From Diphasiastrum complanatum (lineage: Eukaryota; Streptophyta; Lycopodiopsida; Lycopodiales; Lycopodiaceae): a DNA stretch of 64,000 nucleotides. This document shows, piece by piece, positions 30,870 to 41,160 of the stretch; the first letter of the stretch is position 1; each line of letters opens with the position of its first letter. Both the position numbers and the translations under genes were made by a program. The stretch covers positions 9,954,293 to 10,018,292 of the forward strand of contig CM055108.1 of assembly GCA_029204225.1 (NCBI GenBank). Direction: 5' to 3'. A model generated the notes under the pieces. It searched no databases. It was not told the DNA's origin and saw only the letters and a program-made list of their open reading frames with translations.

Positions 30870-31934
30870 GAATCTTCTTGTGTAGGTGATACTATGCAAG
30901 TGGATGGATGTTTTCATGATTTTCCAAAAACTAATGGATCTGGAAAAGAGATCTTAGTCAATGGCTTTGATGTTCAAGTGTAAGATCAAGAGGTTGATCT
31001 CAAAGGGCTTCAACAACATGAAAGGAGAGATGGAAATTTGGAGCAAGTCAAGAGCATCAAAGGAGAGTCAATTGGAAAAGATGTTTTGGATCTATTTTTG
31101 CAGGTTATTGAAGACTCAAGTAAGGTCAAAGGAGCATCAAGGAAGTATTTTTCAAGTTGACTTTACTTGTTCTATCTCATGTTTGAGCAATTTCATGTGG
31201 ATGTGTGCAAATTGTCAAGATGTGGTAAAACTAGCTACATTGGTGAGCATCATTTTGATGTTGGAGTTGTACTATCATTCTTGGCTGGTTTTGTTGATGG
31301 AAATGAATCTATTGGAGGCTCGTTACATCACTCATCCATGGCTAAGTTCTCAAGTGTTGAGCTACTTGGTGCCAATACTTGGAGATTGTCAATTTTTGGT
31401 GAATTCATGGTCATTTTCTTGTGTCAAGTAGATCTTGAAGAAGGACTAGTGTTACCACTTAGTTTTATGGATTCATGTGGTTCTGGATTAGCATCATTGA
31501 TGTACTCACTTACTCATGGATTTCCAAGGTTTGATGGTTTCTTGTGGCAATATGGAGATAGAGACTCATTCATGGAGTTTCATGGTGGATACATGGCAAG
31601 AAAGGACAAAGAGGGAGGATACAAGCAAGAAAATAATTATCACTCATATTTACTGTTTGATTGCTGTAATTTTCCAGAGATTTCAAAGTTTATAACATGG
31701 AGGAATCATCTCATTTACATTCTATATGAGTCTTCATGTTCTATTTACATCTCATATGACTTTCTGAAGGAGGAAGTCTTGGCAAAGGAGGTGGAGCTTC
31801 AACATGTGTCCTCAAAGGAATGTGTAGCTAATATCTTCACCAAATCGTTGAGAAATGACTTGTTTATGAAGCATAGGAATTCACTTGGAGTGTTATCAAA
31901 GTCTATGCTAAAACTAGTTGAAGAGGGAGTGTGA
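30870..31934 (+). CDS. Unknown 255-codon frame fused to RNase H tail
   Basis: The frame 31167-31934 (255 codons from its first ATG) ends as the C-terminus of a copia RNase H: VELQHVSSKECVANIFTKSL, then LVEEGV just before the purine tract. Upstream of about 31735 it shows no RT or RNase H motif: no YVDD, no KARLVAKG, no SDADW. It reads instead as SRCGKTSYIGEHHFDVGVVL, SFLAGFVDGNESIGG and SCGSGLASLMYSLTHGFPRF. A second long frame (30961-31431, 156 codons) overlaps it. The sequence has replaced RT and most of RNase H. It may be captured host DNA, a foreign TE piece or a chance frame, and I do not recognise a family. Confidence 0.4.
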
Positions 31935-32194
31935 GAAAATTCAACTAGTTTTGCTATTTTGCTCATATTCGTATATTTGGCAATTGAAGCCAATTTTCAT
32001 AAAGTTATATTAGTCTAAAAGCATTTGAATAAATACTTTTTGAAAGTGTAAAAAAGTTTAGTTTTTGAAGATTCAATTTGAATGTGGAGATATTTGAATC
32101 TAGTCCATATTAATGCTAGGGTTTTTGTTATGGAGGGAAACCAAACTCATTAATGAGTAATGGATCTACTATATATAGTTGTACACTTGCAAAG

Positions 32195-33295
32195 ATGCCT
32201 ATTGGATCATGAGATAAAACCTACTATTAGTGCTACTCATGAAAGAATTGGTGGCGGTCAGCCAGCAGCTGACGCTACTACTCGTAAGGTCCTCCAAGAA
32301 GGATTTTGAGGGCCTACCTTGATCGGGACGTTGCAACATTTGTTAAAAACTACGATAATTGCCAAAGAACAACAAAGCCTAGGAAGTCAAGATTTATGCC
32401 TCTGAAGCCTATTATAGCAAAAAACCCTTTTGAAAAGTGGGGCATAGATTATGTTGGACTCATCCATTCTACCGCTAGAGGAAGTCAAGCTCGATATATT
32501 ATAGTGGCAACGGATTCATTTATAAAGTGGGTAGAAGCAAGGCCGTTAGAGTGGCTAATACAACTAGCACATCTAAATTTCTCTATGAGAACATTATTAC
32601 GCGCTTTAGCTACCCTCTGTAACTTGTGAGTGATCGTGGTACTCACTTCTTGAATGATACAGTACGAGTACTCCTAGCCGAATTCCTTGTAGTTCATCAT
32701 AAGAGTACACCTTATTATCCCTGTTGTAATGGTCAGACTGAGTCTTCTAATAAGAATCTGTGCAACATTATTACAAAAACTATGGAAGCCAAAAGATTTG
32801 ATTGGGAGCACAAACTTCAAGCAGCTTTATGGGCATTTCGGACAACCTATAAGCTTGCTATCAAACACACCTCGTTCCAACTAGCCTATGGCATTGAGGC
32901 TGTAATGCCAGCTGAATTCATTGTTCCTAGCCTACAAGTGGCCATAACAGAATGGTTGGACACAAATAAGTCTATACAATATTGATTGGGCTTACTCATG
33001 AATTTATGTGAAACTCGATCCATGCCTTGCATGGATTACACACTGAAAAGAAACGCTAAAAAGCTTGGCATGACCATCTTCTGAAACAAAAGGACTTACA
33101 CAAGGGTGACCTAGCGTTGATGTATCAAAGCAAGGTCACAAAGGGCAAATTGAAATTTTTTGACCTAGGACCCTATCGTGTAACAAACATATATGACAAT
33201 GGCACAGTTCAATAGGCCATGTTCGAAGGTGATCTCTTACCAACCTTAGTAAATGTTAGTTGGCTAAGGCACTATTACCATTTACCCCCCACTAT
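32195..33295 (+). mobile_element. Ty3/gypsy integrase fragment
   Basis: This fragment starts at the break in the copia 3' LTR. It has an ATTRKVLQEGF-type start, then RDVATFVKNYDNCQRTTKPR (zinc-binding end), FEKWGIDYVGLIHSTARGSQ with the first catalytic Asp, YIIVATDSFIKWVEA and, after a frameshift at about 32626, SDRGTHFLNDTVRVLL with the second. STPYYPCCNGQTESSNK follows, and WAFRTTYKLA. A shifted frame continues to the C-terminal GPYRVTNIYDNG and WLRHYYHLPPTI at about 33295. It is broken by frameshifts and stops. RT is not attached. Confidence 0.85.
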
Positions 33296-33299
33296 ATAA

Positions 33300-34189
33300 A
33301 CCATCTCTATCTCTGTTTCTTTTTATTTGTTTTTTATTTCTCTCTTTTCTTTGTATTTTCTAGTTATCTATGAAATAGTCTTTTTTATGTGCTTGTTTTT
33401 CATGTTACAATGTACAGTGAGTGTTGAGAGTAGAGTCTTCCTAGGGACAGAAAAAGTAGTCCAAGTGACTCATGGAGTCAGTACAGGTTATTGGTAAGGA
33501 AGCTGAAGGCTATCAAATACAGTACTATGCAAAAAGGTGAATTAGTTTGGACAGAGAAAATGAAATCTTCATCATAGATTCTTGAAAACAATGCTAGTGA
33601 AGGAAAATCCATGTGCCAATGATTTGAACATTCCCAATGTCCTTCACCATTTAGCCAAGTACAACAACAAAAGACACTATAGGAGACAAAAACTTCAATA
33701 TCTCTCTCAATTATTGTTGTCTAGGTTTGCTTGTTTTACCATTGCTAGAACACACCAAGATGAGTCTAAATTGAGCCAGGCAAGCCAAGAACTCTAATTT
33801 CTAGTCCTATAGGCCCAAACTAGCAACAATAACTTAAACCACCCTACAAGCTTGTAGGTTTGACATTTAGGTTCGCCCTCTTCAAGTTATACTCCTCATA
33901 ACATGCTCTTTCAACAATGAAGTAGGTGAACCTAGACTCCCAGCCGGTTTTTGTGGCGAGCCTATTTTCAAAAATTCACTAAATAGGCTCCCCACACGTG
34001 TAAAATTGACATTTAGGTTCCCCCTTGATATTTTATACATCTCAACATGATCTACTGCCAAACAGGGGAACCTAGCCAAACTTCCAAAAATTGAGTTTAA
34101 GTGATTGTTTAAGTTGAACTGAGTTTCTTGGCCATTTTGACCCCTGTTTGAGTTCTCCACATGTGTGAATGACCTTATCTGAGTTCACC
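33300..34189. other. Gypsy 3' flank with diverged repeats
   Basis: Probably the 3' interior or LTR of the gypsy element. It includes two diverged units starting TGACATTTAGGTTC at about 33858 and 34008. Each carries an inverted partner (GAACCTAG) about 70-80 bases later. No gene is seen. Confidence 0.35.
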
Positions 34190-34540
34190 ACTATCAGCAT
34201 TGTTCTAGGTACTAATTCAATTTTTAGTAATATATGATGACTTAATATATTTTTCAAACCGGTTTGTCAAGGGAACCCTAGTCATGAATGCTGCAAAAAT
34301 CATTTTCAGAGAAAGAACCGTCGAAGAAAAAATTTGTGAAACCATAATGGCAAAATTTGGAGAAGTTTCGGGCAATAATCAGAATGTGCGGGCCAAGTTG
34401 ATAACTCAGCAGGCAAAAAACCCAACAAATGGGCTACCCCACACACACTTCAGAAATATGAAAGAGAGGCCAAATGGGATACTAAAAAAAATGAGGCCAC
34501 CTACAAAAATAGGGGTTCACAAAGGCTATCACCTAAGTAG
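34190..34540 (+). repeat. Dispersed repeat copy A
   Basis: This copy aligns by eye with 36960-37330. Shared words include CCCTAGTCATGAATGCTG, GAAAAAATTTCGTG/GAAAAAATTTGTG, AAAACCCAACAAA, AAAAATGA and AAAATAGGGGT. Predicted short frames here are not family-like. It is probably part of an LTR or a non-coding repeat. Confidence 0.65.
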
Positions 34541-34599
34541 GAAGCTGATGAAAGTCAACCAAGAAAACAACAATTTTTTGAAAGACTAGCTCAAACACA

Positions 34600-35046
34600 A
34601 TCAACGAATCTAGCTAAGTCTGAAAAGGAGGAGAAGATGATACATGTGGGTGCACAATTATCTTCAACACAAATTTTCTAGTTATGAGAAATGATGTTGA
34701 AGTACAAAGATTACTTTTCTTGGTCATATAAGAATCTTAAAAGCATTCCTTCAATGGTAGTCCAACATACAAATCCTTTAGAAGAAGGAGCCATTTCAAG
34801 TGTAATTTGTTTCTATCATTGCAATATGAATTACGCTGAACTCATCAAACATCAATTATAGAGATTAAAGAATGGAGATTTCTAGTCTGGATTTGCAATT
34901 TGTAACACGGGAGCTGAAACAACCAATATTTTAAGTTTCTCAAAACATTGATTCAATTCCTCGTTCCAAAACAACAGGCGCACTAGGTTGATTCCTCTTT
35001 TTCTTTTTATTAACAATCTCTTTTGTTAGATTATTAAGCGGAGATG
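34600..35046. other. Unassigned sequence
   Basis: AT-rich, with no protein pattern and no clear repeat boundary. Confidence 0.3.
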
Positions 35047-35280
35047 CTACCTTAGCTCTGATACCACTATAAGGGAAAGATCCTTGATAAATCTTCTAAA
35101 GAAAACGGTAAATCCTAAAAATGATTTAACTTGCTTCACTGTTCCCGGAATTGGCCACTCAATCACAATATTGATTTTATCCTCGTCAATCTTGATTCCA
35201 TTAAGTGTGATCTTATGACCGATGTAAACCAACTCTTGCTTGAAGAATTCACACTTGGACTCTTTAGCGTAGAGCAAAAG
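35047..35280 (-). mobile_element. Gypsy RT thumb scrap with adjacent primer site
   Basis: On the minus strand, [20 protein letters not shown] and VKQVKSFLGFTVFFRRFIKD are the end of a gypsy RT. They closely match the plus-strand gypsy at 17940-19222, which has the same [23 protein letters not shown] at 35055-35066 is the complement of the iMet primer site. A primer site this close to RT indicates a rearrangement. Confidence 0.75.
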
Positions 35281-35544
35281 TGTTTAGAAATTTACATGGA
35301 TGCCTTTGTGTTCAGGAATTGGGTGATGAACATCCTACTCAACTTCGAAAAGTATTTGCTCAATGTCATAGGTCTCAAATTTTTTTGAATCTATAAAAAT
35401 GTCCAATTTGGGTAGCACATGGACTAGTGTTAAGTTTGTGTCATGGCATATCTAGAAATTTAACAAAAATAAAGATAATCATGGATCTTCTCTTGCCATG
35501 ATTCACAATCATTCCAATTTGGACGAAAAATACATTGAAATGAT

Positions 35545-35940
35545 TTCAAAAGTTGAAAGAGGCACTGATTTTGGCACCCACCTTAAGATCACCAAATTTG
35601 ATGGTAGAATTCCAGGTCCATATTGATGCATCCAGATAAGCGAATACAAGAAAGATTTCCCAATCCAATTTGTTTAATGCTATAGAAATAGACTACTCAA
35701 CCATAGATTGGAAGCATTGGCAATGGTCCTTGTAGTACATAAATCTCAACATTATTTGATGGCAACCCATTTTTCATTGTAGACAAATTATCAACCATTA
35801 TTGTTTTTGGTAAACAAAATTTGCAATACATGAAGAATCACAAGATGGCTATTACTATTGCAAGAGTTTGATTTCCAAGTAGTAGTACTGAAGAGAAACT
35901 AACATCATATGGCAAATCATGTTTTTGTTGAAAATATGTG
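35545..35940 (+). mobile_element. Gypsy RNase H remnant, plus strand
   Basis: Heavily shifted plus frames read ALTLAPTLRSPNLMVEFQVH then IDAS, then IEIDYSTIDWKALAMVLVVH, a YQPLLFLVNKICNT word, and RITRWLLLLQEFDFQVVVL. These follow the order of a gypsy RNase H (normally TDAS, EREALAMV, TDHQPLLYLVNK, RITRWLLLLQEFDF). It is on the opposite strand from the RT scrap just left. It has many stops. Confidence 0.65.
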
Positions 35941-36959
35941 ACAATGATGTTTCATAGATATTCGACAATGATGCGAATGTAGACAATGCAAAGACACTAT
36001 AAGAGATATTTACATCTATGACTGAGCTACAACGAATTATCATTTAGTGTTTGTGGAATTAAGAAACAAATGACAATAACTTAGTATGTTTGGATCTTTC
36101 AACTATTGCAGGTAGGATGCAACAAAGTGTAGTAACAACAAATTTGAATAAGATGAACTTTAGGTGCAAGTGATCTGTATCAAGAGCAACCTTTAATCAT
36201 TAATCGAACACAAAGTACAGACCACACATTTGTGAAAAAGTACATAGTACGGCCTTTAGACTGAAAACAAAGTACAAATGACTTTGATCTTGCTTGGATC
36301 CAAAAAAACAACAACTACATAGAGTAGAAACTCAAGTGTTGCCAATGAGCTCTCAAAATAATCTAAGTACTCACTATGGAGAGTCTCCTACATACAAAAG
36401 CCTCTTCCTTTGTAAAGTTAGGTGAATTTCCAACATGTAATAAGGAAGTTAACTTGGCTTTCTTGCTTGATTTGCCAACCTAGCATCATTCCAAGAGTCA
36501 TGCTAAGTAAGTGGCTAGTTGGTCAATCTCCACCACAAATCTAGGATTTAGCTCCTATACACTAGGAATCTGTTAGCCGATATTTCCGCATGGAAAATCG
36601 GGCTAATATTGAAATTTAAATTCGTAAAATTGAAAAAACCCGTCTATTAAAAAAAAATTGGCATAAAGTTGCCTCTAGATTGGACCGCCCCTAAAGTGGC
36701 TAGTCACTAAATTAAAAAGTAAAAAATAGACTTTTGTAACAGTCTTGGAAAGAACCGTCAAAAATATTTTCTGTCAATTGTTATAAAACTAAGCCAAAAG
36801 TGCCCGTCCACCTAGAATTGGGTCCTAGCCCACCCTAAAAGTGGCTAGAGAAAATTTTGCGGCCTTAGAAATGGCTGGTTAGATATTTTATGGCTTTTAA
36901 AAAGAAGGACCGTAACTGAATTGAGAATAGCCAGCAAAGTCGTGCTAGAATCTCACCAT
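35941..36959. other. AT-rich sequence, no gene seen
   Basis: No coding pattern. Words around AACCGTCAAAAATAT and TGGCTAG recur at 36700-36900 and may belong to the repeat that starts at 36960. Confidence 0.3.
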
Positions 36960-37330
36960 GTACAGTGACAATTTTGCTAATATATGACTACCTAGTGTAT
37001 TTTCAGGAAAACCGTTTTGTTGTGGGAGCCCTAGTCATGAATGCTGGAAAAAGTCAACTTCAAAGAAAAAACTGAGAAAGAAAAAATTTCGTGCAAAACG
37101 GGACCAAAAAATATGGATTCAGTGTCGAGAAATCATAGAAACCGTAACGGCGAAGTTTGGACAATTTACGGGCAAATAATGGAATCTGCTGGCCAAGTGG
37201 CCACCCAACAGACCAAAAACCCAACAAAATGGCTAGTAGGTGCACACCCCTTGAAAATTCGAAAAAAGGCCGAGTACAAATGTACCACAAAAAAAATGAA
37301 GGTCACCTACTAAAAATAGGGGTCAACAAA
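36960..37330 (+). repeat. Dispersed repeat copy B
   Basis: Diverged second copy of 34190-34540 in the same orientation. It has extra bases around GGACCAAAAAATATGG. The two copies flank the rearranged gypsy fragments at 35047-35940, so they may be diverged LTRs or sub-terminal repeats of one element about 3 kb long. Confidence 0.65.
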
Positions 37331-38095
37331 GGGTCTAACTGAAATTTGGATAATAAATGCCAAAATACCTTGGAGGCTAAAAATTTGGGAGGTACACCCA
37401 TAGTCATTGACATTTGGGACTTCTAGGGTGTACAAAAGAGAGAGCTTTGAATCGCCTTCCTAGCTTTTGACAAAAATGGCATCTTGGCTAGTTTTGGAAA
37501 AAAGAATGCACCACTCCCCCACTCTCTTATGGAGGCCACTAGGTGTACTATCCAATGAGGTGGGGGCAAATGGCAGAAAGGGCCTGAACGGCATGAAGAA
37601 TGGCAAGTTTGCATTGTGAAGGGAAAGTTGAAATTCCGATAGAATCTAGTGCAGTATGCAGATCACATCACACAATCACCGTAGCCACTCCTCACAAGCT
37701 CTCAAAGATGGCACAACAAAAGTTAAGTCTATTATGAAGAAATACTGTACATATAACAAAGCCCCAAACTGCATGGGCTCAACAGGTGTCACTAAACTGG
37801 CCTACCAAATATGGCCACATATATTGACAAACCCAAGACATGCCCCTGAGTATAGCATAATGAACTCAAAATCATTGTACAAGCTAATTTCTTCCTATGT
37901 GTGGCTGCCCGGCTAACCCAAGTAGCCATCTACGGGATCAGTGCCCGATCAATATATTCTAACGGGTCACATCCCGAACACAACTGAATACAGCAAATCT
38001 AATTAATTGTAAACTGACTACAGTATCACATTTAGAGCTTACATAAAATGTATATCAGATTAACTCTGATTTCTAACTCTCTCCCTTAAGCTCAA
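37331..38095. other. Spacer; possible minus-strand LTR
   Basis: At 38070-38095 the minus strand reads GAGCTTAAGGGAGAGAGTTAG, a purine tract like those preceding copia 3' LTRs. If so, an LTR would extend leftward from about 38075. No matching second LTR was found, so this is only a suggestion. Confidence 0.25.
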
Positions 38096-41000
38096 ATGTG
38101 ATAGGGATAAAAAACAATATATTGCAGCAATATCTGGAGTGTCCAAAGGATGTTATGCATATCTCTGCTACCCTGTACTTGATTCACACTCAACCACACC
38201 GACAAACCACCAGGTTTTACTCACGAAGTATCATGCAAACACAATGCTCATATAGAGAGTCTACCGTACTCTCGACCCAGTGACTTGTCCCCAATCCGAC
38301 TTGAACACAAGTGGACCACATGAGCGACATGGCTCAAACTGAGGAAATCCCACTGCCACTATGAGACTTACATCCTCCATCTACGAATGATAAAGCGTCA
38401 AATACATGACCAAGGCCTGCCCATAAGTGGTATCCTGTCGTCCAACACATGTGCCACCTGTAGATCCGCTGCTACATCACTGGTCATCAAATCAGGTCCC
38501 CGACCATAGCCTGCACCTGTACCAAGATGCCCTCATGTCCAAGCATATCACATAGATGTCCTCATACATCATCCAAGATCAACCATCTCGAACCAATGAG
38601 CGCTCCAAGCCTCATCTCTGATGTGTCTCCCAAACAAAGCTATGCTCCAAGTTGCTTTGCCCTGACATCCTGTTCAATAAGTCCTGAAAGTTGATCCATC
38701 CATTCCAATCTACCAAGGACTCAATGAATGAATGTACGCAAAACTCGCTATAGGCTATACCTAAGTAGCTCACCCACCTCCCAGAGATACTGATGATGAT
38801 ATGTCGGTCCTACATCCCATGTAGGTTCAACTGTCCATGCTTGACGTTGCCAACTCTGATTTGACCAGTCTATAGGCCTCCCACCAAGGAGCCTATCTCA
38901 CCAACATTGTATCCATCATAACGTCCAATCCAAAGCAAATGCAAACTAGATCCACTATCGTGGTGAATAACTCACCCATGATCCATAGCATATCAGGTAG
39001 GATAGCTCCAGAACCATGTACCATGTACCATCTGATCACGAAGTATCCATTACCCGCTGATAGCTCCCCAAGAATCTGTCCACCTGTAGTGCAACTAGAC
39101 TCCAACTGGATCTAACCAAAAGCTGCATCTTGCTTACCAAATAATGATGGATAAAAACAACATGTGACACCAACCTGGAGACTACCGTGCATATGACCAT
39201 GCAGCTCACCTAATTACTCACCAAAGTATCAGCTATCACTCCCTGAGCAACCATCTCCATCCCTGTTGGCTCACAATAATGGGTGTGCTGGATCCACATC
39301 ACCCTGTAATGCACTCCATGCCCTTAGGATATGTACCACACCGGGTACAATCCATGCCAGCTACTTCCAAGTAGGCTTGACCCATCCCTAGGTCACCACA
39401 TGATGCACCAACTGAAGAACATCGTCCATACATCAAATGACATATCATACCTGAGCAAATATAGCATCTCCCTAAGTGCCACCCCAATGGACTTGTCATC
39501 CACATACTATGCTCACCTGATGTCTCCGATCTTGGTCACCATCCTGCTAGACAAGTCGAACTCCAAATCATCATCTGCTCCACCTGGCTCCTAGCATCTG
39601 CTCGCTCTCCCTGGCTATGTGCCACTTGACACCATGCCAACGCAAGCATATCCCTGAGTCGTCGCTCACGGGATCCCGAGACCACTGTCTCCCTTATCGT
39701 ACTGAGGTAGATGGCTCTGAGTGACTTCCTCTAGGCTTTCCCATGATCTCACCACCTGAGAATCTGCACCATGGAAATTCCAACATCTGTGCCAAGCCTA
39801 GACTCCTGCAAATACACCTAAATGCATGAAAGCTATAGGTAGCTTATCCACGTCCATGATGGTAGATGTCTCCCCATCGATGCCAATATCCAAAACTGGC
39901 CCTTTTGTTGTAATGCCATCCTGTACTCCCAAATGAGCACACCATGAAGTCCTCACCATCAATGTCCCCTGTAGTAGATTGCTAGCAAAACACCCATCAT
40001 AGTATATGCCCTTCGATCACACCCCGTGCGATCTCCATCGGCTCTCCAACCTAGAGCTAGCTTCCAAAGCTTCATGCTTTGCCCATTTGCGTTTGCAGCT
40101 TCCTGATTCCACACCTGTAAGTCATGCCCATGCCAATGACACAAGTCCAATATGAAATAGCGGCCCCCTGATGATCATCCCATGTCATCCTGCAGTGCTA
40201 TCCCTATCAGGTATCCCAATGCCATCCCTGATCACAAAGATCTGAGCATCTACCCTGTAGTGCCCACCTGTATTCCCCCAAGCTAGCTCCAAGCTGCTCC
40301 TGTGAATGGTTCCAAACTACTCCCTGAGAATACACTGAGATGTGAACTCCAAAGCCACCATCAAGTCTCTCACATGACTGCGCATGCCAATATCCCTCCA
40401 AGTGACCCTGTGAGATCTTCTATGGCCCAAACCAAACGATCTACACCCTGTCATCACTAAAATCTGCATCCTTGATGCAATACTGATATGGCAAATTGAC
40501 TTGACTTATCCAAACTGGCAGTTGAAGTGTATCTCTTCGATGACAAACCTGATACACTGCTCCATAGCTACAATGACTTGATCAAAATTGACTTATCGCA
40601 ACTGCAAAACCGCAAAATCATCACACTCACCACTCTCCAAGAGCATTCAAATGTAATTACTGACCCTTTCTTCATCCTCTGCGTGTCCCACACATAGCTC
40701 GTCCAATGCAAGTTCGCTATCTTGCCTAATGGCTTCCAACTGGCACCACCTCACACTTCCATCACCTGTGACCGCCAAAATGTGTGTACCTCCCCCGAAC
40801 AAGAAATTTTCAAGCTACAGATGCATGTGTCAATGCAGCTTTCACCTGACTCAACAATGCCACTACCGATCATACCTGTGAGGGCGTTCCTCCAAAATGC
40901 CACTTGAAGTTGGTTGATTTGAACCCCAAAAGTTGAACCTGATCACAAGAATTTTTCAGCTGTAACCGGCATACCATGCTACCTCTCACCTATGATTGCT

Positions 41001-41160
41001 TGCCCTCTCAAAATTGTCACCAATGATGAGTAGTCATGTTGCCAAACTGCACTTCCGTCGCCAAAACTAGCTTTCTCCATACAATTCTGCTACCATTCGC
41101 CTCCATATCGCATTTATCGACTCCAAATGCCTTGTTACCCTATCAAGAGTAAGTAATAAT
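38096..41160 (-). other. C-rich 3-kb block of unknown nature
   Basis: The plus strand is rich in CC, CACC, CCATG and CTG words. The minus strand has several short frames (for example 38893-39105, 39299-39505, 39959-40150, 40207-40401) with Trp, Cys, Met and Gly-rich reading and no stop-free run over 70 codons. A coiled-coil-like SRERRLRDMLALAW and ERADARSQVEQM reading is visible near 39590-39690. No RT, integrase or gag motif was found. It may be a decayed gag or the interior of a large non-coding LTR element. Confidence 0.35.

Larger units (their letters stand above)
26859..32190 (+). mobile_element. Copia element with two LTRs, RT replaced
   Basis: The 5' LTR is 26859-27509 (651 bp, starts TGTGAGAAAT, ends TTTTCACA). 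The primer site TGGTATCAGAGC follows at 27510-27521. Gag starts at 28093 (LWKVRMGSLL, KDAWDSLKKLYES) and shifts frame near 28490. A zinc knuckle CFYCGIK-HFASEC (about 28812-28865) needs one frameshift. The protease has WWIDSSASSHMT, with Ser for the active-site Gly. The integrase from 29177 has GHLNFKSLEVM, NGGEYIFTKFK and TPQQNGVVERKNRT. It is then tandemly duplicated and ends with KGIFVGYSEVSKAYKVY at about 30550-30600. No RT follows. An unknown frame leads into the last RNase H residues (VELQHVSSKECVANIFTKSL) and a purine tract GAAGAGGGAG. The 3' LTR starts at 31930 and is cut off at about 32190. Confidence 0.85.
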
